Source: an uncultured Prevotellaceae bacterium
GTDB lineage: Bacteria; Bacteroidota; Bacteroidia; Bacteroidales; Bacteroidaceae
Length of the DNA: 64,000 nucleotides
NCBI GenBank assembly: GCA_900316685.1
Contig: ONDS01000004.1
Span: 106,226-170,225 of the forward strand
Reading direction: 5' to 3'
The translations under genes were made by a program, and so were the position numbers. The notes beneath the pieces were generated by a model. It was given only the letters and a program-made list of their open reading frames with translations. It was not told the DNA's origin and searched no databases. Within the stretch, counting starts at the first letter, position 1, and each line of letters starts with the position of its first letter. Shown here piece after piece: positions 53,018 to 62,542 of the stretch.

Positions 53018-56000
53018 TTAGAACGAGAAGAGGATACCAGCCATGAAGCTGCGAGCGCTGGGGAACGAGCAGAAGTTGTAGCCCGGAGTGAAGGTGCCGC
53101 CGGCGAAGTCGACATTGTATCCCTTATAGCCTGTGAAGGTGTAGAGGTTCTGGGCCGACACATAGATGCGAGCACCAGAGATCACGCCCTTGAACACCTT
53201 ATCGGGAATATTGTAGCCCAGTTCGATGTTGGCGATCTTCCAATAGGCGGCGTTCTGGATCTTGCGGTCGCTGAAGAGGTCGTTCCACATCAGTGTGGCA
53301 CCTGATCCTTGGTCGTTATTATAGTAGGTGCGGGGCACGCTTGACATATAGGTCAGCCCATCCTCCGACCAGCGGTTGGCGTCGAGCATGGCCACATCCT
53401 TGTTGCCAGGACCGTAGCAGGAGTTCAGGCTGTTGTAGATATCATCAGTGACATGGTAGTTGAGGGCGCCAAAGGTGGAGATGCTCAGGTCGAAGTTCTT
53501 GTACTCGAGGTGAGCGCTCAGGCCGAAGTTGACCTTGGGCAGACCGCTGCCGAGCACCACTTGGTCTTCACCATTGATCACACCATCGTTGTTGATATCC
53601 TCATAGAGGCAGTCACCCACGTTGGCTCCAGGCTGAGTCACATGATTGCCAAGTGAGTTGGAATGGTCGTCGAGGTCGGCCTGCGTGCGGGCGATACCTT
53701 GGTATTTCCAGCCGTAGAACTGTCCTACTTCCTCACCCACATAGGTGGCGTAGGCACCGGTGATGAAAGCGTCGGTACCAAAGCCGAGCGACTTCACCTT
53801 GTTCTTCAGGGTGCTCAGGTTGGCGCTGATGTCGTATTTCAGAGGATGGTCGTGGTTGCGATAGGTGGCGGAGAACTCGAAACCGCTGTTCTCCATCTCG
53901 GCGGCGTTCATGGTCACAACAGCATTGGCCACACCGGCATTGGTAGGTACAGGCACATCGTAGAGCAGGTCGGTGGACGTGTTCTTGTACCATTCGGCGG
54001 TGAACTCCAAGCGGTTATTCCAAAGAGCGAGGTCGATACCCACGTTCATGGTCTTCTTCTTCTCCCAGGCGATATTCTCGTTGACGAAGGCGGAGATGGC
54101 CGAACCGGTGACAGGGCTGTTGCCGAAACTGTAGGTCATGTTGTTACGGGCCATCGTGGTCTGGAACTGGTATTCACCGATGTTCTCGTTACCAAGTTCA
54201 CCGTAACTACCACGCACCTTGAACATATTGACCACGTTGTGGTCGAAGGGGAAGAAACTTTCCTTATCGAAACGCCAACCCAAAGAAATGGAGGGGAAGG
54301 TGCCCCAGCGGATGTCCTTGGACAGTCGCGAACTACCATCGCGGCGGATGATGGCTGAGAGCAGGTACTTGCCATCGTAGTCGTAGATGAGACGACCGAT
54401 GTAGGAAACGAGGGCGTGCTTGCTCTCGCTGGAGGAGCCATCGCGAGTGCCTGCATTCTGGATCTGGAGGAAGTAAGGCTCGGAGAAGTTGACACCCCAG
54501 GCGCTCAGTACATCTGTGTTCTCCTCCTCGTAGGTCATACCACCCAGGAGGTTGAGGTGATGGAGTCCGAAGTTGGCATCGTAGGTGAGGGTGTTCTCCA
54601 CGAGGAAGTCGGCATAGGTGCGGCGGTTCTTGGTCAATTTCTCGTTGCTCTTGTCGAGATACACGCGGTTGCTCTGGATCCAAGCCGACACCCAGGTCTT
54701 GTCGTGGGCGAAAGTCTTACTATAAGAGAGGTTGAGTTTGTAGTTGAGTTTGTGGTTCTTCTGCTCGAAACCGATCATCTTGAGCAGGTCGACATCGGCG
54801 GAGCCAGTGGCCACGATGCGGTCAACGATGGTGTTGCGGGTGAGCAAGTTGTTAAACAATAGCGGGTTCCTAGCTGAGATGTCGCCATGTACGTTATCAT
54901 AGTATGTACCATAGCCGTATGAATCGTAGCTGTAACTGCTAGCCGAGCCCACCTCATTGTCGAGCACCCAGGTGCTTTCGTCATACGCCTTGATGGTAGG
55001 CTGCATCAAAAGCACATTATGAATAATTGGATTATTGGAGCCATACAATCCTTGAACAAATGAGTCGTCAGTGTTGGCACGTCCCATACCATCTTGGTTG
55101 GAATGAGAGTAGACGATGCTTGTGCGGAAGTTGATGAACTTCGTCTCCATGGTGTTGTTCACGCGGGCGGTGAAACGGTCGTAGTTAGGACCGGCACCCT
55201 CGAGGGTTCCCTTCTGGCTGAAGTAGTCGAGACCTATATTATAGGTACTGTGGGCACTACCGCCACTGAGGTTGATGTTGTGGTTCTGGCGGATACCCGT
55301 CTTGAACACCTCGTCGAACCAATTGGTGTCGGTTCCATCCTGGAACTGGTAACGTCCCGTCTCGGGATTGAGACTGTAGCCACCGGCCAGCGGGGTGCCG
55401 CTGTTGAGGCAGGCCTGACCAAGATACTGGCTGTACTGCTCGGCGTTCATCACGTCGTAGGTGCTGCTGGGAATCACGTCGATACCGAAATATCCCTTAT
55501 AGTCAACCTTCAGAGGCTGGTCTTTCTTACCGTTCTTGGTGGTGATGATGACCACACCGTTAGCGGCACGCGAACCGTAGATGGCACCGGCGGAAGCATC
55601 CTTGAGCACCTGGATGGTCTCGATGTCGTTAGGCGAGAAGTCGCGGATGGTGGTACCCATGGGCACACCGTCGACCACGTAGAGAGGAGCGGTGCTACCG
55701 AACGAACCGATACCACGGATACGCACGGCAGGGTCGGCACCAGGCTGACCGTCGGAAGTGATCTGCACACCTGCCACCTTACCTTCGAGCATGGTGGAGA
55801 TGTTGGAGTTGGACACGCGCTTCATTTCCTCGGCATTGACGATGGCCACCGACCCGGTGAGGTCGGCCTTCTTCTGCACACCGTAACCCACCACGACAAC
55901 TTGTTCAAGGAGGTTGGCATCCGACTCGAGTTGAATGGTCTCAATCACTGCGCGTCCGTTGACTGCGATTTCGCGGTCTTTGTAACCCACATAACTAATA

Positions 56001-56248
56001 AGCAGGGTGGCATTTGCAGGAGCATCCACCTGGAAGTTGCCGTCGAGGTCGGTAATGACACCCACATCGGAACCTTTCACCCTTACGGTGGCACCAATCA
56101 GGGGTTCCCCGTCGGCATCAACAACTTGACCGCTAACCTTGATGTTCTGATTCGGCGCTTGCGATGCCATAGCAGGTGCTGAACTGACAGCCAGTCCTCC
56201 TACGACGCATGTACAAAGCGCCACAGAGAATAAAACTTGTTTTAGCAT
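53018..56248 (-). CDS. susC: SusC/RagA TonB-dependent outer-membrane transporter
   Basis: 1076 aa. Signal peptide (VAVSSAPAMASQ-like), a carboxypeptidase-regulatory-like N-terminal domain (VSGQVVDADGEPLIGATVRV), the plug (VVVVGYGVQKKADLTGSV, RIRGIGSFGSTAPLYVVDGV, ANGVVIITTKNGK) and a beta-barrel ending in LYTFTGYKGYNVDF and a terminal Phe (AGILFSF). Works with TonB and SusD to import oligosaccharides. First gene of the arabinan-type PUL. A -7-like box TAATTTTG is on the minus strand at 56308-56301. Confidence 0.96.
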   Translation of the reverse strand: MLKQVLFSVALCTCVVGGLAVSSAPAMASQAPNQNIKVSGQVVDADGEPLIGATVRVKGSDVGVITDLDGNFQVDAPANATLLISYVGYKDREIAVNGRAVIETIQLESDANLLEQVVVVGYGVQKKADLTGSVAIVNAEEMKRVSNSNISTMLEGKVAGVQITSDGQPGADPAVRIRGIGSFGSTAPLYVVDGVPMGTTIRDFSPNDIETIQVLKDASAGAIYGSRAANGVVIITTKNGKKDQPLKVDYKGYFGIDVIPSSTYDVMNAEQYSQYLGQACLNSGTPLAGGYSLNPETGRYQFQDGTDTNWFDEVFKTGIRQNHNINLSGGSAHSTYNIGLDYFSQKGTLEGAGPNYDRFTARVNNTMETKFINFRTSIVYSHSNQDGMGRANTDDSFVQGLYGSNNPIIHNVLLMQPTIKAYDESTWVLDNEVGSASSYSYDSYGYGTYYDNVHGDISARNPLLFNNLLTRNTIVDRIVATGSADVDLLKMIGFEQKNHKLNYKLNLSYSKTFAHDKTWVSAWIQSNRVYLDKSNEKLTKNRRTYADFLVENTLTYDANFGLHHLNLLGGMTYEEENTDVLSAWGVNFSEPYFLQIQNAGTRDGSSSESKHALVSYIGRLIYDYDGKYLLSAIIRRDGSSRLSKDIRWGTFPSISLGWRFDKESFFPFDHNVVNMFKVRGSYGELGNENIGEYQFQTTMARNNMTYSFGNSPVTGSAISAFVNENIAWEKKKTMNVGIDLALWNNRLEFTAEWYKNTSTDLLYDVPVPTNAGVANAVVTMNAAEMENSGFEFSATYRNHDHPLKYDISANLSTLKNKVKSLGFGTDAFITGAYATYVGEEVGQFYGWKYQGIARTQADLDDHSNSLGNHVTQPGANVGDCLYEDINNDGVINGEDQVVLGSGLPKVNFGLSAHLEYKNFDLSISTFGALNYHVTDDIYNSLNSCYGPGNKDVAMLDANRWSEDGLTYMSSVPRTYYNNDQGSGATLMWNDLFSDRKIQNAAYWKIANIELGYNIPDKVFKGVISGARIYVSAQNLYTFTGYKGYNVDFAGGTFTPGYNFCSFPSARSFMAGILFSF

Positions 56249-56300
56249 TGTAAATTGTTTAAAAGTTAGATAATTAGGTATAAGTTTAATAAATTTTCCG

Positions 56301-56308
56301 CAAAATTA
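56301..56308 (-). promoter_or_regulatory. -7 box of the PUL (susC)
   Basis: TAATTTTG, 53 nt upstream of the susC start; no TTTG at the right distance, as expected for an activator-dependent promoter. The activator is probably the regulator encoded at 56384-59389. Confidence 0.55.
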
Positions 56309-56383
56309 ACAACGCATCGCGCGTAAGTGGTGGACAAACGGACTAAATAGGTGGACAAAACGTGTTTTTCGTGGTTTTTTGCC

Positions 56384-59300
56384 CTATTTTTCGTCTTTTT
56401 TTACACTATTTTTATCCACCCCACCATCTTTTTCCACAAACGAACTGGGACTGCTCCCAAAACGTGTGGTGAAACATCTTGTAAAGTATTTGGGATCATT
56501 GAAGCCTACGCGATAGGCTATTTCGGTAATGTTCCGATGCGCTACATTTTCCAACAGCAACTTCTTGGCGATGCCCAAACGGTAGTTGCGGATGAACTGA
56601 CCGGTGCTCTGCCCCGTCTCCTCATTCATCTTCTTCGACAGTTGGCTGCGGCTCATACCAATGGCTTCGGCAAACTCGGCGATGCCGAACTCGCTGTTCA
56701 TATAATGTTGTTCCATGATGGCGGTGGCACGCTCCATGAATGTTGTTTGGTTGCGACGCACATCCTCATTGTCGGCCTCGACGCTACGGTGCACACTTTG
56801 TTGGAGGTGAAGCTGCGAATCGAGCATGTTCTGCAAGTGCTGCTGCAAGTGCTCCGGGTCGTCGGATTCGTCGAGCACCTTGCGGATGGGCACCAGCAGT
56901 TTCTCAGCCTCTTCCTCACGCAAGGCTTCCACCCTTTTCCGGTAGATCCAAGCCATCAAGACAACCAACGCCAGCGCCAAGAGCGACAGGAACCACCAAC
57001 TCTTCCAAAAATAGGGTGAGACACTGACCTGTATGCTGATGACAGCGTTTTCCTCATCGGCATCCCCCACGTGCTTCACCTCGAAGGTATAGCTGCCGGG
57101 CTTGAGACTAGTGTAACGTACCGAGTGCTCACCGGGTTTCAGGGGTATCCACTCCTGTTCAAACCCTTTCAGACGATAACTGTTATGCTCCTGCGTAGCC
57201 CCCGCATAGGTGAGCGTGGAAAACTCGATGGTCATCGACTTGTTGGACTCGTGCAGACGGATACGCGTGGCCTGCGAGATATCGCCATCGAGGATACCGC
57301 CGTCGCCGACTGTTATCACCTGGTTGTCGACAATCAAGCGCGTGAAGGTCAGGTGCACAGGATAATGCGCATGTTCGTTTTCGCCCCTTATCTCCGTCAG
57401 TCCGTCGACACTGCCCAGGAAAAGCGCATTGTCGGGCGCTTTCACCACCGAGTTCCAATAAAAGCATTGGCTCAATAATCCATCGCTCTCGAAATAGTTA
57501 TTAAAGGTACGCGCGCGAGGGTCGTACACGGAGAGACCATTGTTGGTGGTTATCCACAGTCGGCCTTGCACATCCTCGACCACGCCCTTCACCGAATTGT
57601 TGGCCAGTCCATCATCGGTGGTCAGCACCTCAAAGCGCTCCTTCCCGCTCTTGGGGTCGACGATTCGCCTGTAAAGTCCGTAGCCGTTGGAACCCAGCCA
57701 CAATGTGCCGTCCTTGGTCTCGCAGAAACAACAGATCTTATCGACCACCGACGACTCGGGATGGTCGAGTTTTTGGCGGAGATGGCGATAAGAGAAGGGT
57801 CCACCCGCATGTTTGCGTGAGCGTAGGTCAACGACATACACCCCCGACATGCAGCCCAACCATAAGTTCCCCTCCTTGTCGACCTGCGCACCTATACACC
57901 CCCGGATTTCACGATTGCCCTCGAAGGGGTCGGTCAAGGCACCCGTCTTCAGGTCGTAGAAGAACACGCCGTCGTTGGAGCCTATCCACAGCGCATCGTT
58001 GTGTTTATCGTAGGCCAACGACCCGATATAATTGGTGATGGCTGTCATCTCGGGGGGCATCGCCACATGCTGCACCCCTCCAGGCACCGCCATATTGATG
58101 ACATTCAGCCCCCCTCCCCAAGTGCCTATCCACAGCCGTCCATGGGCATCGGCTTCGAGCAGCGACACCGAGTTGTGCGACAGTTGCGAGTTCTGCGTAG
58201 TCCAATGGGTAAAAGAGCCATCATTTGCCTTGCGATTCAGTCCGCCTTCGACCGTACCCACCCAGAGTGTGCCGTTGCTTTCCACATACATGGCGTTCAC
58301 GGGGTTGGGCGACAAGGAAGCGCCATTGGCGGCATCATGCACATAGTTGCGCAGGATAAACGGTTGCGGCGAGAGTTTGACGATACCCGCCGTTTCCGTT
58401 CCCACCCATATCTGCCCGTTGCGTATGAGCACGCAATGCACGAAGTCGCTGGGCATCGGTTTGTTCGACGTTGCCGTGTTCCAATGTTCAAAAGTTCCGG
58501 TGCTCTCATCCAAGATATTGACCCCCCTCAGCGACCCCACGAGGAGATGGCCCTCGGGACTGATGGCGAGGGCGGTAGAGAAATCATGAGAGATAGAATG
58601 CGGATCGGCAGAATGTCGGTAACCTCTCAGCGAACTGTTGTACTGGTCGTAGGCATACAGTCCGTTGTTGGTGGAAATCCACACCGTGTTATCCCTCTTA
58701 AGCAAATCGGTGACGTAGTAGCCCTGTAGTTCTTTCAGTACAGGCGCTATCTCCTTGCGTATGAGCTGATCGCCCGATTCGGTGAGTAGGTAGAGCCCAT
58801 TCTCGATATTGACCCACACCGTACCGTTCTTCTCGATATCAGCGATGGTGATGTCGGGCGTGTTTCCCGAATAGCGGCAACAGCTGACGTGCGCCACATA
58901 GCCTTTCTTGTTGAACGTATATCGAAAGATGCTGTCGCGTGTGAGTTGCCACATACCGCCCTTGCTGTCGCAATACACCTTCACCGAGGGTCGCAGCAGA
59001 CGGTTGTCGAGGTCGCCATTCTCGCACACCGGCGTCACATAGTCCATCGTGCGCAGGTCGATGACCATGGTAGCCTCGTCGTAGGCCACCCATAGCCGTT
59101 GGAAATCATCCTCGGCAAAGCCCTTGCATGAATTGCTCGACACCTCCGATTGTCTGCTGATCACCGGCTTCATAAACGAATAGCCATCGTAGCGCACGGC
59201 ACCACCACCGTAGGTGGAAATCCACAAAAAGCCCTGGCTGTCGGTGAAAATCTGGTTGACATGGTTATGAGGCAGTCCTGTGGAGAGGTCGAGGCACTCC

Positions 59301-59389
59301 ATGTTGTAACGGCCCGTCAGCACATCCTGTGCCCACGCGCCGCACGCCCAGAGGACGAGACAAAACACTATCAGTTTCCAGCGACCCAT
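56384..59389 (-). CDS. Kinase-less membrane AraC regulator with Reg_prop/Y_Y_Y sensor
   Basis: 1001 aa. The start at 59389 gives a signal peptide (VFCLVLWACGAWAQ); an ATG 15 nt earlier overlaps a TATGTTTG box. Two seven-bladed-propeller sensor sets (repeated LWIGTxxGGL and GLWVGTEGG-like units) fill about 20-740, then a Y_Y_Y domain (YRLKGFEQEWIPL, VRYTSLKPGSYTFEV), one transmembrane helix (WWFLSLLALALVVLMAWIY), a coiled linker, and an AraC helix-turn-helix (IAEFAEAIGMSRSQLSKKM, ITEIAYRVGFNDPKYFTRCF). The HisKA, HATPase and receiver domains of usual hybrid sensors are absent. It probably binds arabino-oligosaccharide and activates susC directly, as SusR-like regulators do. Confidence 0.92.
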   Translation of the reverse strand: MGRWKLIVFCLVLWACGAWAQDVLTGRYNMECLDLSTGLPHNHVNQIFTDSQGFLWISTYGGGAVRYDGYSFMKPVISRQSEVSSNSCKGFAEDDFQRLWVAYDEATMVIDLRTMDYVTPVCENGDLDNRLLRPSVKVYCDSKGGMWQLTRDSIFRYTFNKKGYVAHVSCCRYSGNTPDITIADIEKNGTVWVNIENGLYLLTESGDQLIRKEIAPVLKELQGYYVTDLLKRDNTVWISTNNGLYAYDQYNSSLRGYRHSADPHSISHDFSTALAISPEGHLLVGSLRGVNILDESTGTFEHWNTATSNKPMPSDFVHCVLIRNGQIWVGTETAGIVKLSPQPFILRNYVHDAANGASLSPNPVNAMYVESNGTLWVGTVEGGLNRKANDGSFTHWTTQNSQLSHNSVSLLEADAHGRLWIGTWGGGLNVINMAVPGGVQHVAMPPEMTAITNYIGSLAYDKHNDALWIGSNDGVFFYDLKTGALTDPFEGNREIRGCIGAQVDKEGNLWLGCMSGVYVVDLRSRKHAGGPFSYRHLRQKLDHPESSVVDKICCFCETKDGTLWLGSNGYGLYRRIVDPKSGKERFEVLTTDDGLANNSVKGVVEDVQGRLWITTNNGLSVYDPRARTFNNYFESDGLLSQCFYWNSVVKAPDNALFLGSVDGLTEIRGENEHAHYPVHLTFTRLIVDNQVITVGDGGILDGDISQATRIRLHESNKSMTIEFSTLTYAGATQEHNSYRLKGFEQEWIPLKPGEHSVRYTSLKPGSYTFEVKHVGDADEENAVISIQVSVSPYFWKSWWFLSLLALALVVLMAWIYRKRVEALREEEAEKLLVPIRKVLDESDDPEHLQQHLQNMLDSQLHLQQSVHRSVEADNEDVRRNQTTFMERATAIMEQHYMNSEFGIAEFAEAIGMSRSQLSKKMNEETGQSTGQFIRNYRLGIAKKLLLENVAHRNITEIAYRVGFNDPKYFTRCFTTRFGSSPSSFVEKDGGVDKNSVKKDEK

Positions 59390-59451
59390 TTCTTTTGCAA
59401 ACATACAAATAAAAAGTGGTTTTGCCAAATAAAAGATGGGAAAAACGATGT

Positions 59452-61212
59452 CTACATGGCGTCGTAGTCGATCTCGCCGCATATCATCCTTTTCCGATGC
59501 ACGTTGAAACGAGGGTCGATGAGATTTCGGTCGGGTTGGTATCCCTGGCAATGGATGCCCGCCAGATATAGTAAGAGATGGGGGAGGTCGTCGGTCATGA
59601 ACGGTCGGTCGACAGCCGAGCTTATCTGCCGGCAAACCTGTTCGTGCGACTGCCGATAGCACTCCGTGGCATAGATCCAGAAGGGGATATCGAACTGTGG
59701 CACCACATATTTTTTCGTGCGTTGCAAGTTGCGCCCCGCTTCCCGGCAACCATCATACACCAGTTCGCCATGGTCGGGCACATAGATGATGATGGCTTCC
59801 TTTTGGCGGAAAGCGTCGATGATGTCGCCCACCACCTTGTCATTGTAAGCCACGGCATTGTCGTAATCAGCCAGCACACCCTTCTCTTCCTCGGTCAGGT
59901 CGGGGCGTTCATAATCAGAGGCCCGGAAAATGGTCTGGTCCTCGGGATAACGTTTCTTGAAATCGGTGTGCAGCCCTAAGAAATGGAACACCACCAAACG
60001 AGGTGCCGCAGACGAGGTGTCGCACTGTTGATAATAATCCTGTAGCAGTTGTCCGTCGAGGGGATGGCTCATGGCATTTCGTTTGTCGAAGAGGTAACCA
60101 CTCAGCTCCATGTTGTTCATGAACACATCCTCGCAATAATCGCTGAACGCCGTGCGCTTGTCGAGTGTGTACTGATTGCTGAAGAAATCCACTTCATAGC
60201 CCGCCTTCCTGAAGAGGGCGAACAGCACGGGATAGTCGTACCAATGGCCACTGCTGTCGTAATTGTAAAGTGTGAACATGTTCTGGAACGACTTGAAGGT
60301 CAGGTTATACGAAGCCACCACATCATTGAAGAGCCAGAGAGAGTCGCCGTCTTCACTACCCTTCAGCGCATCCTGCCGAGGTGTGGTGGGCTTCCCATAG
60401 CCATAGAGCGAGGCATGGTGACGGTTGTAGCTCTCACCGACGAGCAGGACAATCAGGGGGGAGTCATAGGAACAGGAGTCGATCTGCGTCTGGAGCAGAT
60501 TGGCCAACAAACGCTCCCCTACATGGGAATAACGATGAAACTCCTTGATGGCAAGCGCCATCCGATAAACAGGCAGATACTCACGCGTCATGGAGTCGTG
60601 CTCCACCACGTCGCCCTCCTCCGATGTTTGGGTGAAGACCTGATAGAGGTAACGCTTGTTGTGGATGCCGTAGACCACCGACACCATGGTGATGACCAAC
60701 AAGACGGAAGCCACAGCACGCGAGATGGTCTTCCACCTCTTCCGCACCACATAAACGACAAGGGGAACGATCAGTATCAGCGCCAACGGCGACACCAACA
60801 TGGTTGACGACAGATAGAACCCCACCGATTCGAACGCCTCCTGGCTGTTGGTCTGCATCCATGCCTGGATGACATTGGGCACGAGTGCCGTTCCCATGGC
60901 TTGATAGCAAACCATATCCAGCACTCCTATGAGGAAGAAGGCAAGAAACACCACCATCTTCACATATCGACGCCATCGGGCAGGAAACGCCATCATGACC
61001 AAGCAAAGGAAGTACACATCGCCGAACACCTCCAAGGAAGCGCGCATCCTGCTGCTATGCGGATATTCAATGAAAAGGATGGAGACGGCGAAGAGCAAGA
61101 GCATGCCCCAGAAGAAACAGGGATTTCTCCTGATAGGTGCCGCAAGGATGTCGAAAAACTTCCTTATCATGTTCGTTTTTTCAATCGCAACTTGCTTTAA
61201 CATGGATTTCAT
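59452..61212 (-). CDS. Phosphoethanolamine transferase (sulfatase fold)
   Basis: 586 aa. The start at 61212 is chosen because its ATG overlaps the previous gene's stop as ATGA; alternatives are 61203 and 61170. Five transmembrane helices lead to a periplasmic alkaline-phosphatase-like domain: LIVLLVGESYNRHHASLYGY with the nucleophile region, SFQNMFTLYN, FHFLGLHTDFKKRYP, and the metal motif VPDHGELVYDG. This matches EptA/CptA-type enzymes that add phosphoethanolamine to lipid A or core sugars, often giving resistance to cationic peptides. The tight link to a phosphopantetheinyl transferase gene is unusual. Confidence 0.88.
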   Translation of the reverse strand: MKSMLKQVAIEKTNMIRKFFDILAAPIRRNPCFFWGMLLLFAVSILFIEYPHSSRMRASLEVFGDVYFLCLVMMAFPARWRRYVKMVVFLAFFLIGVLDMVCYQAMGTALVPNVIQAWMQTNSQEAFESVGFYLSSTMLVSPLALILIVPLVVYVVRKRWKTISRAVASVLLVITMVSVVYGIHNKRYLYQVFTQTSEEGDVVEHDSMTREYLPVYRMALAIKEFHRYSHVGERLLANLLQTQIDSCSYDSPLIVLLVGESYNRHHASLYGYGKPTTPRQDALKGSEDGDSLWLFNDVVASYNLTFKSFQNMFTLYNYDSSGHWYDYPVLFALFRKAGYEVDFFSNQYTLDKRTAFSDYCEDVFMNNMELSGYLFDKRNAMSHPLDGQLLQDYYQQCDTSSAAPRLVVFHFLGLHTDFKKRYPEDQTIFRASDYERPDLTEEEKGVLADYDNAVAYNDKVVGDIIDAFRQKEAIIIYVPDHGELVYDGCREAGRNLQRTKKYVVPQFDIPFWIYATECYRQSHEQVCRQISSAVDRPFMTDDLPHLLLYLAGIHCQGYQPDRNLIDPRFNVHRKRMICGEIDYDAM

Positions 61213-61781
61213 TCCCTGGTCACTACCGTGCAGGAAGCCTTCTCTGTCAAAGGCAGGCTTTGGAAAAGACAACCCTCCGTATCGGCAAGCACGTTGCGCA
61301 TATCATCGCGAAGACCTTCGCCCGTGAGTTTGAGGTAGGCCTCCTTTCGTGTCCACAACCGATAAAAAGCGGTGTCGGAATCTTCGGCAAGGGAAATCTC
61401 CGCCTGTTCATCATCGCTCATCACCATGTCGACCACCTGCCGGTCGATGGGGCGGATGCGCTCCACATCCACCCCCACAGGCACATCAGCCACCACGCAC
61501 ACGGCGATACCCTCGGTGTGGCTCAAATTGAAATGTATATCGGGATGGTCTTTCAAGAAAGGCTTGCCCGAAGGTCCAAAGGAAAAGACGGGAGGTTCGG
61601 CTATGCCATAGTTCTCCCTCAACGCCCTGCACAGCAACAAATAGGCGGCCAGGCTCGACTGCCGGTCGGACAAACGCACATGGCGCATCACCTGTTGGCG
61701 CCGCTGAGGCGACACGGTATTGAGGAGGGCATCCACAGCAAGGCGCTCCGTATGCAGGTCATGATAAATTCTCATGCTCAT
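61209..61781 (-). CDS. 4'-phosphopantetheinyl transferase (Sfp-type)
   Basis: 190 aa. Motifs: FSFGPSGKPFLKDHPDIHFN, LSHTEGIAVC, the Mg-binding GVDVERIRPID and WTRKEAYLKLTGEGL. It transfers phosphopantetheine from CoA to carrier proteins. No polyketide or peptide synthetase is seen nearby, so a fatty-acid acyl carrier protein or a distant synthase is the likely target. The start is adjacent to the small peptide gene's stop, and its own stop overlaps the transferase gene by ATGA: all three form one operon. Confidence 0.9.
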   Translation of the reverse strand: MSMRIYHDLHTERLAVDALLNTVSPQRRQQVMRHVRLSDRQSSLAAYLLLCRALRENYGIAEPPVFSFGPSGKPFLKDHPDIHFNLSHTEGIAVCVVADVPVGVDVERIRPIDRQVVDMVMSDDEQAEISLAEDSDTAFYRLWTRKEAYLKLTGEGLRDDMRNVLADTEGCLFQSLPLTEKASCTVVTRE

Positions 61782-61982
61782 CTATGAATAGCACCTAATT
61801 CCACAGCCGGTAAACACACCCGGCCATTCCACTATCACCTTCCAAGCGGAATTGCCCAAAGGGTTCATCCTGACAGAACGGTATTCTTCGGTCTGTCTGT
61901 ATGCACCCTCAGGCAGTGTCTGGGCAGTAGCACCGAGGCAAAATAAAGCCAGGAAGGCCATCATGATTACACTTCTTTTCAT
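61782..61982 (-). CDS. Small secreted protein, unknown
   Basis: 66 aa with a clear signal peptide (MMAFLALFCLGATAQ) and a mature part of about 45 residues (YRQTEEYRSVRMNPLGNSAW then VEWPGVFTGCGIRCYS). Two Cys near the end could form a loop. It lies at the head of the operon with the phosphopantetheinyl and phosphoethanolamine transferase genes and has a TATATTTG -7 box at 62019-62012 (minus). Function unknown. Confidence 0.6.
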   Translation of the reverse strand: MKRSVIMMAFLALFCLGATAQTLPEGAYRQTEEYRSVRMNPLGNSAWKVIVEWPGVFTGCGIRCYS

Positions 61983-62011
61983 ATCGTTGTGTCTTAGCGG
62001 TTTTTTTATTG

Positions 62012-62019
62012 CAAATATA
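62012..62019 (-). promoter_or_regulatory. -7 box of the small-peptide/PPTase/EptA operon
   Basis: TATATTTG on the minus strand, 30 nt from the first start codon. Confidence 0.5.
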
Positions 62020-62072
62020 CATCAAAATGGGGAAAAGAAGAAATAAAGTCGTTGTTCTTCGAGAATATTTTG

Positions 62073-62080
62073 TATTTTTG
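62073..62080 (+). promoter_or_regulatory. -7 box of ridA
   Basis: TATTTTTG, 77 nt before the start; a weak GTTG lies 18 nt upstream. Divergent from the operon at 61982. Confidence 0.55.
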
Positions 62081-62156
62081 CCTTCGCAAGAGGAGGTATA
62101 AGCTTTCGGGCCAAGCACCTCTCCGCAACGAAAATATAACTACAAAAAAACGGACA

Positions 62157-62534
62157 ATGAAAAAAGCAATCAACACCAAAGCGGCACCTGCCGCCATCGG
62201 GCCTTATAGCCAGGCCATTGCCGTGGGCAACCTCGTTTATACCTCGGGCCAACTGCCCATCGACCCCGCTACGGGAGAGTTTGCCGTAGGAGGCATCAAG
62301 GAGCAGACCCGCCAGTCGTTGACCAACGTCGAGGCCATACTCAAGGAGGCGGGTCTCACCATGGGCGACGTAGTGAAAACGATGGTTTTCTTGGCCGACA
62401 TGAACGATTTCGCCGACATGAACAGTGTCTACTCCGAGTTTTTCTCCGAACCTTATCCCGCCCGTTCAGCCGTGGCCGTCAAGGCATTGCCCAAAGGTGC
62501 CTTGGTGGAGATAGAAGTGGTGGCCGGGAAATAG
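62157..62534 (+). CDS. ridA: RidA family enamine/imine deaminase
   Basis: 125 aa. The start at 62157 is chosen by family alignment (MKKAINTKAAPAAIGPYSQA). Core motifs: LVYTSGQLPIDPATGEF, VGGIKEQTRQSLTNVEAIL, and the C-terminal YPARSAVAVKALPKGALVEI with the conserved Arg and Glu of the active site. It hydrolyses reactive 2-aminoacrylate and related imines. It ends 8 bp from the convergent ATPase gene. Confidence 0.96.
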   Translation: MKKAINTKAAPAAIGPYSQAIAVGNLVYTSGQLPIDPATGEFAVGGIKEQTRQSLTNVEAILKEAGLTMGDVVKTMVFLADMNDFADMNSVYSEFFSEPYPARSAVAVKALPKGALVEIEVVAGK

Positions 62535-62542
62535 CTTACGTA

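Noticed and set aside
61782-61982. Treating the 66-codon frame as noise
   Set aside because: Kept as a gene because it has a good signal peptide, a -7 box upstream and its stop touches the next start.
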